Of a stretch of 64,000 nucleotides of DNA, positions 17,690 through 27,651 are shown piece after piece. The notes under the pieces were generated by a model that made no database searches, was not told the origin of the DNA, and worked only from the letters and a program-made list of their open reading frames with translations. How positions within the stretch are numbered: position 1 is the first letter of the stretch; the number at the start of each line of letters is the position of its first letter. A program made the position numbers and the translations under genes. The stretch lies in assembly GCA_005503335.1 (NCBI GenBank), contig SCMQ01000003.1, forward strand, positions 124,001 through 188,000, in the 5' to 3' direction. The DNA is from Comamonadaceae bacterium 2FH (lineage in GTDB: Bacteria > Pseudomonadota > Gammaproteobacteria > Burkholderiales > Burkholderiaceae_C).

Positions 17690-18589
17690 ATGAAACCAGC
17701 ACGCATAGGCCTGATCGGCTACGGCGAGGTCGGCAAGATCTTCAGCGCCGGCCTGAAGGACAAGGACGGCGTCAGCGCCGTCAGCGCCTGGGACCTCAAG
17801 CTGGCCGACCCGGCCACGCAGGCGGCCGAGCGCGCCCATGCGGCCCAGGCCGGCGTGGCGGCCCAGCCTTCGATGCAGGCCCTGTGCGAGGCCAGCGATC
17901 TCGTGATCTCGGCCGTCACGGCCTCCAACACCCTGGCCGTGGCGCAGGAGGCGGCGGGCTTCATCCGTCCAGGCACGGTGTTCCTGGACCTCAATTCCGC
18001 CTCGCCCGGCACCAAGCAGCAATGCGCGGCGCTGATAGCCGCGGCGGGCGCCCATTACGTCGAGGCCGGGGTCATGACCTCGGTGCCGCCCTATGGCATA
18101 CGCGTGCCCATGCTGCTGGGCGGCGCCCGGGCCGCCGAGCTGGCCGCCTTGCTGGGCGCCTGGGGCATGGACGCCAAGGCGGTGAGCCAGCAGCTCGGCG
18201 TGGCCAGCGCCATCAAGATGTGCCGCAGCGTCATGATCAAGGGCCTGGAAGCCCTGGTCATCGAGAGCTACACCACGGCGCGCGCCTACGGCGTGGAGGA
18301 CCATGTGCTGCCCACGCTGCAGGAGACCTTCCCCAGCATAGACTGGAGCGAGCAGGGCGCCTACTTCTTCAGCCGCGTGGTCCAGCATGGCCAGCGCCGC
18401 GCCGAGGAGATGCGCGAGTCGGCCAACACGGTGCGCGAGGCCGGCTTCGAGCCCCTGATGACCGCCGCCATCGCCAGCAAGCAGCAATGGGTGGCCGACC
18501 AGGCCAGGGCCGGCGTGTTCCAGGGCCTGGCCAAGGGCGCTCCCTGGCAGGACTATGCCGACCGGCTTCTCGCTTCCCGCAAGAAGTAG
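17690..18589 (+). CDS. NAD(P)-dependent oxidoreductase, 6-phosphogluconate dehydrogenase-like with DUF1932
   Basis: 299 residues. The N-terminal Rossmann motif GLIGYGEVG (residues 8-16) is followed by the beta-hydroxyacid dehydrogenase-like core. The C-terminal half (from about residue 190) is the DUF1932 helical domain, including the conserved KMCRSVMIKGLEALVIE segment with two lysines. Start at 17690 has GGGGAGG ahead; 26 bases separate it from Bug1. The stop is immediately followed by the AEC gene start (TAGATG). It probably oxidises or reduces a hydroxy-acid handled with Bug1; the substrate is unknown. Confidence 0.82.
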   Translation: MKPARIGLIGYGEVGKIFSAGLKDKDGVSAVSAWDLKLADPATQAAERAHAAQAGVAAQPSMQALCEASDLVISAVTASNTLAVAQEAAGFIRPGTVFLDLNSASPGTKQQCAALIAAAGAHYVEAGVMTSVPPYGIRVPMLLGGARAAELAALLGAWGMDAKAVSQQLGVASAIKMCRSVMIKGLEALVIESYTTARAYGVEDHVLPTLQETFPSIDWSEQGAYFFSRVVQHGQRRAEEMRESANTVREAGFEPLMTAAIASKQQWVADQARAGVFQGLAKGAPWQDYADRLLASRKK

Positions 18590-19546
18590 ATGCTCGACAT
18601 CCTGGCCATCACCGGCCCGATCTACGTCGCCATCGCCCTCGGCTACCTGACCACCCGCATGGGCCTGTTCGCGCGGGCCGACATGCAGGTGATGGGCCGC
18701 TTCGTGATCAACCTGGCCCTGCCGGCTCTGCTGTTCAACGCCCTGGCGCAGCGCCCCATAGGCGAGATCCTGAACGGCGCCTACATGGGGGTCTATCTGC
18801 TGGGCTCCCTGCTGACCCTGGCCCTGGGTCTCCTGTGGGCGCGCCGCGGCGCGCGGCAGGACCGCACCACCAGCGTCTACTGGGCCATGGGCATGGCCTG
18901 CGCCAACAGCGGCTTCGTCGGCTACCCCGTCGCGCTGCTCACGCTGGGGCCGGTGGCCGGCGTGCTGCTGGGCCTGAACATGATCGTCGAGAACCTGCTG
19001 CTGATCCCGCTGCTGCTGGCCCTGGCCGAGAGCGCCGAGAACCGCGGCAGCCGCTGGCAGGCGGTGGTGGGGCAGGCGCTGCGCAAGCTGCTGCGCAACC
19101 CCATGGTGCTGGGCCTGGTGGCGGGCTTCGCGGTCTCGCTGCTGGGCTGGCAGCTGCCTTCACCCCTCGCGCGCACGGTCACGCTGTTTTCCCAGGCCAG
19201 CGGCGCGCTCTCGCTGTTCGTGATCGGCGGCTCGCTGGCCGGCCTGCACATCGAGGGCATGGGCCGCCAAGTCGCGCAGATCGCGGCGGGCAAGCTGCTG
19301 CTGCACCCGCTGGTGATGGTGGCCGTGCTGACGGGGCTGGAGCTGGCCGGCCTGGTGGCTCTGGAGCCGCAGCTGCGCCTGGGCCTGCTGCTGACCGCGG
19401 CCTGTCCGATGATGGGCATCTACACCATCCTGGCGCAAAGGCACGGCCGCGACGGCCTGGCGGCCGCGGCCCTGCTGGGCACGACCACCGTGTCTTTCGT
19501 GACCCTGAGCGCCGTGCTCTGGGCTTTCAAGGCCTTCGGCGGCTGA
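18590..19546 (+). CDS. AEC (auxin efflux carrier) family transporter
   Basis: 318-residue integral membrane protein with about ten hydrophobic segments. The N-terminus GPIYVAIALGYLTTRMGLF and the loop GRFVINLALPALLFNALAQ are typical of AEC carriers, including malonate/malate-type carriers. It begins at the very next base after the oxidoreductase stop, so the two are translationally coupled. It ends one base before the convergent Bug2 gene. The substrate is likely an organic acid, by family and context. Confidence 0.88.
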   Translation: MLDILAITGPIYVAIALGYLTTRMGLFARADMQVMGRFVINLALPALLFNALAQRPIGEILNGAYMGVYLLGSLLTLALGLLWARRGARQDRTTSVYWAMGMACANSGFVGYPVALLTLGPVAGVLLGLNMIVENLLLIPLLLALAESAENRGSRWQAVVGQALRKLLRNPMVLGLVAGFAVSLLGWQLPSPLARTVTLFSQASGALSLFVIGGSLAGLHIEGMGRQVAQIAAGKLLLHPLVMVAVLTGLELAGLVALEPQLRLGLLLTAACPMMGIYTILAQRHGRDGLAAAALLGTTTVSFVTLSAVLWAFKAFGG

Positions 19547-19547
19547 G

Positions 19548-20552
19548 TCAGTCGGCCTTGACGCGCCCCGAAGTGATCACGGGACGCCAGCGCACGATCT
19601 CGCTGTCGATCAGCTTGCCGAACACCTCGGGCGGGTTGGGCGTGGCCACCGCGCCTTCGGCGGCCAGGCGGGTCTTGAGCTCGGGCGCGTTCAGCGACTG
19701 GTTGATCTGGCCATTGAGCCTGGCCACGATCTCGCGCGGCGTGCCGGCGGGCGCGACCACGCCGTACCACTGGTCGGCCTCGAAGTCCTTCATGCCCAGC
19801 GCTTCCGACACGGTCGGCAGATCGGGCAGGGCGTCCACGCGTTGCGGGCTGGAGACCGCCAGTGCGCGCAGCTGGCCGCTCTTGATCTGGCTGAGCACGG
19901 CCGGCACGCCGGTGAACATGAGCTGGATCTGGCCGCCGACGAGGTCGGTCACGGCCGGCGCCGTGCCGCGGTAGGGGATGTGGACCAGGGCGCTGCTGGT
20001 CTGCAGCTTGAGGTACTCGGTCGCGAGGTTGGCTGCGCTGCCGTTGCCGCCCGAGCCGTAGTTGAGCCGGCCCGGGTTGGCCCTGGCGTAGGCCACGAAC
20101 TCCTTGAGCGTGCGCGCCGTCACGCTGGGGTGCACCACCAGCACGTTGGGCACGCGCGCCACCCAGGCCACGGGCGTGAAGTCCCGCACCGGGTTGTAGG
20201 GCAGCTTGGGATAGAGGCTGGGGTTGACTGCCAGGGTGCCGATGTGGCCCATCAGCAGCGTGTAGCCGTCGGCCGGGGCCTTGGCCACCTTGTCCGCGCC
20301 GATGGCGCCGCCGGCACCCGGCACGTTCTCCACCACCACGCTCTGGCCCCAGGCCTTGGTCAGCTCCTGGCCGATGGCGCGCGCCAGGATGTCGGTGCTG
20401 CCGCCGGGCGTGAACGGCACGACCAGGCGGATCGGCTTGGCCGGGTAGGGCGCCGGCTGGGCCCAGGCGCTGGCGCAGGTCATGAGCAGCGTGCCGGCAA
20501 CGGCCAGGGCGGCGCGGCGGCGTTGGGTGGGCTGGGGGCGGGTGACGGTCAT
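19548..20552 (-). CDS. Bug family tripartite tricarboxylate receptor (Bug2)
   Basis: 334 residues. The signal peptide (RRRAALAVAGTLLMTCASAWAQ form, residues about 11-32) precedes YPAKPIRLVVPFTPGGSTDI, and VVVENVPGAGGAIGADKVAK follows near residue 85. The gene lies 21 bases downstream of a LysR gene on the same strand, which is less common than divergent pairing, so regulator and receptor may be co-transcribed. No TctAB genes are nearby. Confidence 0.9.
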   Translation of the reverse strand: MTVTRPQPTQRRRAALAVAGTLLMTCASAWAQPAPYPAKPIRLVVPFTPGGSTDILARAIGQELTKAWGQSVVVENVPGAGGAIGADKVAKAPADGYTLLMGHIGTLAVNPSLYPKLPYNPVRDFTPVAWVARVPNVLVVHPSVTARTLKEFVAYARANPGRLNYGSGGNGSAANLATEYLKLQTSSALVHIPYRGTAPAVTDLVGGQIQLMFTGVPAVLSQIKSGQLRALAVSSPQRVDALPDLPTVSEALGMKDFEADQWYGVVAPAGTPREIVARLNGQINQSLNAPELKTRLAAEGAVATPNPPEVFGKLIDSEIVRWRPVITSGRVKAD

Positions 20553-20573
20553 GAGGCTGTCTCCTTCTTCTCT

Positions 20574-21485
20574 TTACGGCGGGGTGAGCAAGGTCTGCGC
20601 GGTCTCGCGGATCAGCGCCAGCGTGGCCTGCTGGGTCAGCGTGGCCGGTCGCAGCGAGCTGACGGCAGTGGACAGCGGTATGCGCAGCGGCGGCTCGGCG
20701 ATCGCCCGCAGCGCAAAGGCCGAGGGCTTGATCGAACGCGCCACCGCGTTGCGCGACAGTATGGCGCAGCCCGCGCCGTCGGCCACCAGGTCCAGGATGG
20801 CGGACACGCCGTCGATCTCGAGCACGACCTGCGGCCGGCAGCCGATGGCCGCCATCTCGGACTCCACGTGCATGCGGATGGCGTTGGGGCGGCTGGGGAT
20901 GACCAGGGGCAGCTGCGCGACCTCGCGCAGCGGGACGGGCGGCGGCGGCGGGTCCTCGGGCAGGCCCGGCGGGCGCGCCTGCACCAGCAGCAACTCCTCC
21001 TCGATCAGCGGATGGATTTCCAGGCCGGCCTGGGGCTGGGCGTCGTAGAGCACGGCGATGTCGAGCCGGCCGCTGATCAGGTTTTCCTGCATGGCGGTGG
21101 ACAGGCCTTCGCTGATCGACAAATGGGCTTCGGGCATCTGCTGGCGAAAGGCCCGGGTGAGCGGCACCGTGAGCACGCGCGCCACGCTGGGCGGCAGGCC
21201 CAGCGCCACGCGCCCGGCCAGGCCGCCGCGCGCGCGCGCCAGCTCCTCGCGCGCCCGCTCGACCTGGTGCAGGATGCCGCGCCCATGCTCCAGCAGCAGC
21301 TTGCCGGCCTCGGTGGGTGTGGCGCCGCGGCCGTTGCGCACCAGCAGGTTCTGGCGCAATTCGACCTCGAGCAGGCGCACCTGACGGCTCAGCGCGGGCT
21401 GGGCCACGTCCAGCGCGACGGCGGCGCGCGTGAAGCTGCCCAGTTCGGCCACGCGCACAAAGTACTCGAGCTGCTTGAGGTCCAC
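20574..21485 (-). CDS. LysR-family regulator divergent from the protocatechuate 4,5-cleavage operon (PmdR-like position)
   Basis: 303 residues with an N-terminal winged helix (MDLKQLEYFVRVAELGSFTR onward, then RNGRGATPTEAG) and a LysR substrate domain that contains the proline-rich insert EDPPPPPVPL (about residues 177-186). It diverges from the hydratase gene across 165 bases holding a perfect LysR box. In Comamonas and sphingomonads the protocatechuate 4,5 genes are governed by LysR activators (PmdR, LigR), so this gene is the obvious candidate. That role is inferred from position. Confidence 0.85.
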   Translation of the reverse strand: MDLKQLEYFVRVAELGSFTRAAVALDVAQPALSRQVRLLEVELRQNLLVRNGRGATPTEAGKLLLEHGRGILHQVERAREELARARGGLAGRVALGLPPSVARVLTVPLTRAFRQQMPEAHLSISEGLSTAMQENLISGRLDIAVLYDAQPQAGLEIHPLIEEELLLVQARPPGLPEDPPPPPVPLREVAQLPLVIPSRPNAIRMHVESEMAAIGCRPQVVLEIDGVSAILDLVADGAGCAILSRNAVARSIKPSAFALRAIAEPPLRIPLSTAVSSLRPATLTQQATLALIRETAQTLLTPP

Positions 21486-21533
21486 GATGCCCTTGGAAAT
21501 TTACATAGCTGGATTGTAGATATAAATATTTGT

Positions 21534-21587
21534 TCTAGCTGCTAGACGACCTAGGGGCTGTTCGTCCGGGGGGCGAAGTCGCACAAT
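21534..21587 (+). promoter_or_regulatory. LysR-type box plus CACAAT -10 element upstream of the protocatechuate operon
   Basis: TCTAGCTGCTAGA (21534-21546) is the exact reverse complement of the box before Bug1. CACAAT (21582-21587) again begins 36 bases after its last base, and the first gene starts 105 bases after it. The region just left of the box is A/T-rich (21500-21533) and probably serves the LysR gene. The box lies where a LysR activator would contact the promoter from about -65. Confidence 0.6.
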
Positions 21588-21650
21588 CCGCCCCATCGGC
21601 CCGGCATCGCCCGGCGGCCCGCACCTCATCCGCACGACCAGGAGACCTGC

Positions 21651-22679
21651 ATGATCATCGACTGCCACGGCCACTACACCACCGCGCCCAAGGCGCTGGA
21701 GAACTGGCGCAACGCACAGATCGCCAACCTCAAGACGCCCGAGCTCGGCCCCAAGGTCGCCGACCTCAAGATCAGCGACGACGAGCTGCGCGAGTCCATC
21801 GAGACCAACCAGCTGCGCCTGATGAAGGAGCGCGGCTCCGACCTCACCATCTTCAGCCCGCGCGCCAGCTTCATGGCCCACCACATCGGCGACTTCAAGG
21901 TCTCCTCGACCTGGGCCGCGATCTGCAACGAGCTCTGCTTTCGCGTCTCCCAGCTGTTCCCGGACAACTTCGTTCCGGCGGCCATGCTGCCGCAGTCGCC
22001 CGGCGTGGACCCTGCGACCTGCATTCCCGAGCTCGAGAAATGCGTCAAGGAATACGGCAACGTCGGCATCAACCTCAACCCCGATCCCTCGGGCGGTCAC
22101 TGGACCAGCCCGCCGCTGACCGACAAGCAGTGGTACCCGATCTACGAGAAGATGGTCGAGTACGACATCCCGGCCATGATCCACGTGTCGACCAGCTGCA
22201 ACGCCTGCTTCCACACCACGGGCGCGCATTACCTGAACGCCGACACCACGGCCGTGATGCAGCTGATCCAGGGCGACCTGTTCAAGGACTTCCCGACGCT
22301 GAAGTTCATCATCCCGCACGGCGGCGGCGCCGTGCCCTACCACTGGGGCCGTTTTCGCGGCTTGGCCCAGGAGATGAAGAAGCCGCTGCTGCAGGAGCAT
22401 CTGCTGAAGAACGTCTTCTTCGACACCTGCGTCTACCACCAGCCCGGCATCGACCTGTTGACCAAGGTGATCCCGGTGGACAACATCCTGTTCGCCTCCG
22501 AGATGATCGGCGCCGTGCGCGGCATCGACCCGGAGACCGGCCACTACTACGACGACACCAAGCGCTACATCGAGGCCTCGACCATCGTCGTGGGCGACGA
22601 CCGCTACAAGGTCTACGAGGGCAACGCGCGCCGCGTGTTCCCGCGCCTCGATGCCGCTCTGAAGCAGCGTGGCAAGTAA
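21651..22679 (+). CDS. ligJ: 4-oxalomesaconate hydratase (LigJ/PmdE type)
   Basis: 342-residue amidohydrolase-fold hydratase. It adds water to 4-oxalomesaconate, giving 4-carboxy-4-hydroxy-2-oxoadipate in the protocatechuate 4,5-cleavage pathway. The metal motif HGHY sits at residues 6-9, and ASFMAHHIGDF, MIHVSTSCNACFHTTGAHYL and FIIPHGGGAVPYHWGRFRG are family-specific segments. First gene of the operon, 24 bases before the aldolase gene; AGGAGA precedes the ATG. The order hydratase-aldolase-lactonase-dioxygenase-dehydrogenase matches pmdEFDABC of Comamonas. Confidence 0.93.
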   Translation: MIIDCHGHYTTAPKALENWRNAQIANLKTPELGPKVADLKISDDELRESIETNQLRLMKERGSDLTIFSPRASFMAHHIGDFKVSSTWAAICNELCFRVSQLFPDNFVPAAMLPQSPGVDPATCIPELEKCVKEYGNVGINLNPDPSGGHWTSPPLTDKQWYPIYEKMVEYDIPAMIHVSTSCNACFHTTGAHYLNADTTAVMQLIQGDLFKDFPTLKFIIPHGGGAVPYHWGRFRGLAQEMKKPLLQEHLLKNVFFDTCVYHQPGIDLLTKVIPVDNILFASEMIGAVRGIDPETGHYYDDTKRYIEASTIVVGDDRYKVYEGNARRVFPRLDAALKQRGK

Positions 22680-22703
22680 TCGATCGAAACAAGGAAGCTG
22701 ATC

Positions 22704-23387
22704 ATGTACGAACTCGGAGTCGTCTACCGCAACATCACCCGCGCCGACCGCGCGGCCACCGAGCGCCTGGCCGCGCTGGGCTCGGCCACGGTGCACGAGG
22801 CCATGGGCCGCGTGGGCCTGCTCAAGCCCTATATGCGCCCGATCTACAGCGGTGTCCAGGTCTCCGGCACCGCCGTCACGGTGCTGCTGCAGCCCGGCGA
22901 CAACTGGATGATGCATGTGGCGGCCGAGCAGATCCAGCCTGGTGACATCGTGGTCGCGGCCGTCACGGCCGAGTGCACCGACGGCTACTTCGGCGACCTG
23001 CTGGCCACCAGCTTCCAGGCGCGCGGCGCCAAGGCCCTGATCATCGACGCCGGCGTGCGTGACGTGAAGACGCTCAAGGAGATGGGCTTCCCGGTCTGGA
23101 GCAAGGCCATCTCGTCCAAGGGCACGATCAAGGCCACGCTGGGCTCGGTCAACATCCCGGTGGTCTGCGCCGGCATGATCGTGAACCCGGGCGACGCCAT
23201 CGTCGCCGACGACGACGGCGTGTGCTGCGTGCCGGCCGCCAAGGTGGTCGAGGTGGCCGAGGCCGCCGCCAAGCGCGAAAGCTTCGAAGGCGAAAAACGC
23301 GCCAAGCTCGCCTCCGGCGTGCTGGGCCTGGACATGTACAAGATGCGCGAGCCGCTGGAAAAAGCCGGCCTGCGCTACATCGACTGA
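22704..23387 (+). CDS. ligK: 4-carboxy-4-hydroxy-2-oxoadipate aldolase (LigK/PmdF type)
   Basis: 227-residue class II aldolase of the HMG/CHA aldolase (RraA-like) fold. It cleaves 4-carboxy-4-hydroxy-2-oxoadipate to pyruvate and oxaloacetate and often also decarboxylates oxaloacetate. The active site Arg-Asp pair is Arg119-Asp120 in [12 protein letters not shown], downstream of the phosphate/carboxylate loop GYFGDLL (about residues 94-100). Length and the C-terminal extension fit LigK. It lies between the hydratase and the embedded Bug gene. Confidence 0.93.
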   Translation: MYELGVVYRNITRADRAATERLAALGSATVHEAMGRVGLLKPYMRPIYSGVQVSGTAVTVLLQPGDNWMMHVAAEQIQPGDIVVAAVTAECTDGYFGDLLATSFQARGAKALIIDAGVRDVKTLKEMGFPVWSKAISSKGTIKATLGSVNIPVVCAGMIVNPGDAIVADDDGVCCVPAAKVVEVAEAAAKRESFEGEKRAKLASGVLGLDMYKMREPLEKAGLRYID

Positions 23388-23404
23388 ACCCGAGGAACTA
23401 CCCG

Positions 23405-24406
23405 ATGAAATCCATCCAAATCCTGCGCCGTGGCGCGCTGCTGTCCGCCGCCCTGGCCGTCGCCGGCCTGGGCCTGTTCGCCCAGAACGCGTCTGCCCAG
23501 GAATGGCCGACCCGGACCGTGCGCCTGATCCTGCCTTACCCCGTGGGCGGCGGCCCGGACGGCGTGGCCCGTCTGCTGGCCGACAAGCTGGGGCGCAAGT
23601 GGGGCAAGCCCGTGGTGGTCGAGAACCGCCCGGGCGGCAACGGCTTCATCGCCATCGACGCCTTCAAGCGCGGCGCCAAGGACGGCCACGACCTGATCCA
23701 GCTCGACAGCGTGCACCTGGCGGCCTATCCCTACATGTTCAAGAAGCTGCCCTACGAAGTCGAGAAGGACTTCGAGCCCCTGGCGCCGCTGTTCAAGGCC
23801 TACCTGTTCTTCACGGTGGCCCAGGACAGCAAGTACAAGAAGGTGTCGGACATCATCGCCGACGCCAAGGCCAACCCCGGCAAGCTCAACTACGGCTCCT
23901 GGTCGATCGGCAACCCGGTGCACCTGGGCATGGAGGAATTCCAGCAGTTGACCGGCACCAAGGTCGAGCATGTGCTCTACAAGGAAACCACCCAGCTCTA
24001 CACCTCGGTGGCCACCGGCGAGCTGGCGTTCTCGATCGGCTCGGCGGCCACCGCCGGCCCCATGCAGCGCGCCGGCAAGCTGCGCTTCCTCGCGGTGGCG
24101 GCGCCCAAGCGCCTGTCTGCCTACCCGGACGTGCCCACCGTGGCCGAGTCGGGCGGCCCGGCTGCGCCCTACGAGGTCAGCGGCTGGAACAGCATCGTCG
24201 GCCCCAAGGGCCTGTCGCCGGCCGTCGCCGACAAGATCCGCAAGGACGTGGCCGAGGCGCTGTCCGGCCCCGAGGTGAAGGAGAAGTTCCTGTCCTTCGG
24301 CTACGAGCCGCTGAACCTGGACCGCCAGCAGTACGCCAAGTACATCCAGTCCGAGGCCAAGCGCCACGAGGCCATCATCAAGCGCGCCAAGATCGAGCTC
24401 GAGTAA
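23405..24406 (+). CDS. Bug family receptor inside the protocatechuate operon (Bug3)
   Basis: 333-residue Bug/TctC-type periplasmic binding protein. The start at 23405 has GAGGAA upstream; the signal peptide (residues 1-31, ending ASAQ) precedes EWPTRTVRLILPYPVGGGPD. The binding-pocket motif VVVENRPGGNGFIA follows. It replaces, by position, the PmdK transporter of the Comamonas operon, so protocatechuate or a related acid is a reasonable ligand guess. It lies 17 bases after the aldolase and 19 before the lactonase, so it is co-transcribed. No permease subunits are encoded in the operon. Confidence 0.9.
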   Translation: MKSIQILRRGALLSAALAVAGLGLFAQNASAQEWPTRTVRLILPYPVGGGPDGVARLLADKLGRKWGKPVVVENRPGGNGFIAIDAFKRGAKDGHDLIQLDSVHLAAYPYMFKKLPYEVEKDFEPLAPLFKAYLFFTVAQDSKYKKVSDIIADAKANPGKLNYGSWSIGNPVHLGMEEFQQLTGTKVEHVLYKETTQLYTSVATGELAFSIGSAATAGPMQRAGKLRFLAVAAPKRLSAYPDVPTVAESGGPAAPYEVSGWNSIVGPKGLSPAVADKIRKDVAEALSGPEVKEKFLSFGYEPLNLDRQQYAKYIQSEAKRHEAIIKRAKIELE

Positions 24407-24425
24407 AGACAAGGAGTTGCCTGCC

Positions 24426-25355
24426 ATGGAATTCACCAAGACCCCCGGTTGGCTGGACTGGTACGCCGGCCCGAGCAAGCCCCGCTTCCAGCTGCCCGCC
24501 GGCAGCGTGGACGCGCACTGCCATGTGTTCGGCCCCGGCGCCGAGTTTCCCTACGCGCCCGAGCGCAAGTACACGCCCTGCGACGCCTCCAAGGCGCAGC
24601 TGTTCGCGCTGCGCGACCACCTGGGCTTCGCGCGCAACGTGGTCGTGCAGGCCACCTGCCACGGCGCCGACAACCGCGCCATGGTCGACGCCTGCCTGGC
24701 CTCTGCTGGCCGCGCGCGCGGCGTCGCCACCGTCAAGCGCAGCGTCAGCGATGAGGAGCTGCAGCAGTTGCACGCTGCCGGCGTGCGCGGCGTGCGCTTC
24801 AACTTCGTCAAGCGCCTGGTCGACTTCACGCCCAAGGACGAGCTGATGGAGATCGCCGGCCGCATCGCCAAGCTGGGCTGGCACGTCGTCATTTACTTCG
24901 AGTCCGTGGAGCTGCCCGAGCTGTGGGACTTCTTCACCGCGCTGCCGACCACGGTGGTGGTGGACCACATGGGCCGGCCCGACGTGAGCAAGCCCATCGA
25001 TGGCCCCGAGTTCGAGCTGTTCCTCAAGTTCATGCGCGAGCACAAGAACGTCTGGAGCAAGGTCAGCTGCCCGGAGCGCCTGTCGGTCACCGGCCCCAAG
25101 GCGCTGAACGGCGAGCAAGGCTTGGAAGGTGGTGCCTACCGCGACGTGGTGCCGTTCGCGCGCCGCGTGGTCGAGGAGTTCCCCGACCGCGTGCTCTGGG
25201 GCACCGACTGGCCGCATCCCAACCTCAAGGACCACATGCCCGACGACGGCCTGCTGGTCGACTTCATCCCGCACATCGCGCCCACGGCCGAGCTGCAGAA
25301 GAAGCTCTTGGTCGACAACCCGATGCGCCTGTACTGGCCCGAAGAAGTCAAGTAA
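24426..25355 (+). CDS. ligI: 2-pyrone-4,6-dicarboxylate hydrolase (LigI/PmdD type)
   Basis: 309-residue amidohydrolase-superfamily lactonase that opens 2-pyrone-4,6-dicarboxylate. Active-site motifs are HCHVFGPG (His31, His33), QATCHGADNRAM, VDHMGRPD, and the catalytic aspartate in WGTDWPHPN. LigI-type enzymes work without a bound metal. The ATG at 24426 is preferred over a TTG 9 bases upstream because AAGGAG (24411-24416) is correctly spaced from it. The alpha subunit of the dioxygenase starts 9 bases later. Confidence 0.94.
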   Translation: MEFTKTPGWLDWYAGPSKPRFQLPAGSVDAHCHVFGPGAEFPYAPERKYTPCDASKAQLFALRDHLGFARNVVVQATCHGADNRAMVDACLASAGRARGVATVKRSVSDEELQQLHAAGVRGVRFNFVKRLVDFTPKDELMEIAGRIAKLGWHVVIYFESVELPELWDFFTALPTTVVVDHMGRPDVSKPIDGPEFELFLKFMREHKNVWSKVSCPERLSVTGPKALNGEQGLEGGAYRDVVPFARRVVEEFPDRVLWGTDWPHPNLKDHMPDDGLLVDFIPHIAPTAELQKKLLVDNPMRLYWPEEVK

Positions 25356-25364
25356 GGAGTCGAC

Positions 25365-25832
25365 ATGCCACTCGACAAGCCCTACATGGACGTGCCCGGC
25401 ACGACCATCTTCGACGCCGAGCAAAGCCGCAAGGGCTACTGGCTCAACCAGTTCTGCATGTCGCTGATGAAGGCCGGGAACCGCGAGCGCTTCAAGGCCG
25501 ACGAACGCGCCTACCTCGACGAGTGGGCCATGAGCGAGGAGCAGAAGCAGGCCGTGCTGGCGCGCGACCTCAACCGCTGCATCGCCCTGGGCGGCAACAT
25601 CTACTTCCTGGCCAAGATAGGCGCGACCGACGGCCGCAGCTTCCAGCAGATGGCGGGCTCCATGACCGGTATGACCGAGGAAGAGTACCGCGACATGATG
25701 ATCAAGGGCGGGCGTTCGGCCGAGGGCAACCGCTACCTCGGCGAGGACGGCGACGCCCAGCCGCAGAACCAGCCGCAAGGCAAGAGCCATGAGCTGCAGC
25801 AAGCCGCAGCGGGAAAGACCAAGGGGACCTGA
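25365..25832 (+). CDS. ligA: protocatechuate 4,5-dioxygenase alpha (small) subunit (LigA/PmdA type)
   Basis: 155-residue helical subunit that caps the active site of the extradiol dioxygenase. Conserved parts are DVPGTTIFDAEQSRKGYWLN, FCMSLMKAGNRERFKADERA and ALGGNIYFLAKIGATDG. The C-terminal 30 residues are Gln/Gly/Lys-rich and probably disordered. The stop is directly followed by the beta-subunit ATG (TGAATG), so the two subunits should be made in equal amounts. Confidence 0.94.
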   Translation: MPLDKPYMDVPGTTIFDAEQSRKGYWLNQFCMSLMKAGNRERFKADERAYLDEWAMSEEQKQAVLARDLNRCIALGGNIYFLAKIGATDGRSFQQMAGSMTGMTEEEYRDMMIKGGRSAEGNRYLGEDGDAQPQNQPQGKSHELQQAAAGKTKGT

Positions 25833-26696
<864 letters not shown>

Positions 26697-26698
26697 AC

Positions 26699-27649
26699 AT
26701 GACCATCAAAGTCGCTCTCGCCGGTGCCGGCGCCTTCGGCATCAAGCACCTGGACGGCATCAAGAACATCGCCGACGTGGAAGTGGTGTCGCTGATCAGC
26801 CGTGACCTGGACAAGACCCGGGAAGTGGCCGACAAGTACGGCATCAAGCATGTCAGCACCGAGCTGGCCGACGCGCTGGCGATCAAGGAAGTGGACGCCG
26901 TGATCCTGTGCACGCCCACGCAGATGCACGCTTCGCAGTCCATCGCCTGCCTCCAGGCCGGCAAGCATGTGCAGGTCGAGATCCCGCTGTGCGACGTGTA
27001 CAAGGACGGCCAGGAAGTGGCGGCCCTGCAGAAGCAGACCGGCCTCGTCGCCATGGTCGGCCACACCCGCCGCTTCAACCCCAGCCACCAGTGGGTGCAC
27101 AAGAAGATCCAGGCCGGCGAGTTCAACGTCCAGCAGATGGATGTGCAGACCTATTTCTTCCGCCGCACCAACATGAACGCCCTGGGCCAGCCGCGCAGCT
27201 GGACCGACCACCTGCTGTGGCACCATGCCGCCCACACCGTGGACCTGTTCGCCTACCAGGCCGGCAGCCCCATCGTGAAGGCCAATGCCATCCAGGGCCC
27301 GATCCACCCCGCGCTGGGCATCGCCATGGACATGAGCATCCAGCTCAAGGCCGCCAACGGCGCGATCTGCACGCTGAGCCTGTCGTTCAACAACGACGGG
27401 CCCCTGGGCACCTTCTTCCGCTACATCGGCGACACCGGCACCTACATCGCGCGCTACGACGACCTGTTCAACGGCAAGGAGGAGAAGATCGACGTGTCCC
27501 AGGGCTACGTGTCCATGAACGGCATCGAGCTGCAGGACCGCGAATTCTTCGCCGCCATCCGCGAAGGCCGCGAGCCCAATTCCAGCGTGGCCCAGGTGCT
27601 GCCCTGCTACCAGGTGCTGCACGACCTGGAGCAGCAACTCGGCGCCTGA
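26699..27649 (+). CDS. ligC: 4-carboxy-2-hydroxymuconate-6-semialdehyde dehydrogenase (LigC/PmdC type)
   Basis: 316-residue Gfo/Idh/MocA-fold NADP-dependent dehydrogenase that oxidises the ring-cleavage product (as its hemiacetal) to 2-pyrone-4,6-dicarboxylate. The dinucleotide motif is VALAGAGAFGIKHLDGI (residues 5-21), and the catalytic region includes QVEIPLCDVYKDG and MVGHTRRFNPSHQW. The ATG at 26699 is 2 bases after the beta-subunit stop. It is the last gene of the operon; palindromic repeats follow 2 bases later. Confidence 0.93.
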   Translation: MTIKVALAGAGAFGIKHLDGIKNIADVEVVSLISRDLDKTREVADKYGIKHVSTELADALAIKEVDAVILCTPTQMHASQSIACLQAGKHVQVEIPLCDVYKDGQEVAALQKQTGLVAMVGHTRRFNPSHQWVHKKIQAGEFNVQQMDVQTYFFRRTNMNALGQPRSWTDHLLWHHAAHTVDLFAYQAGSPIVKANAIQGPIHPALGIAMDMSIQLKAANGAICTLSLSFNNDGPLGTFFRYIGDTGTYIARYDDLFNGKEEKIDVSQGYVSMNGIELQDREFFAAIREGREPNSSVAQVLPCYQVLHDLEQQLGA

Positions 27650-27651
27650 GT

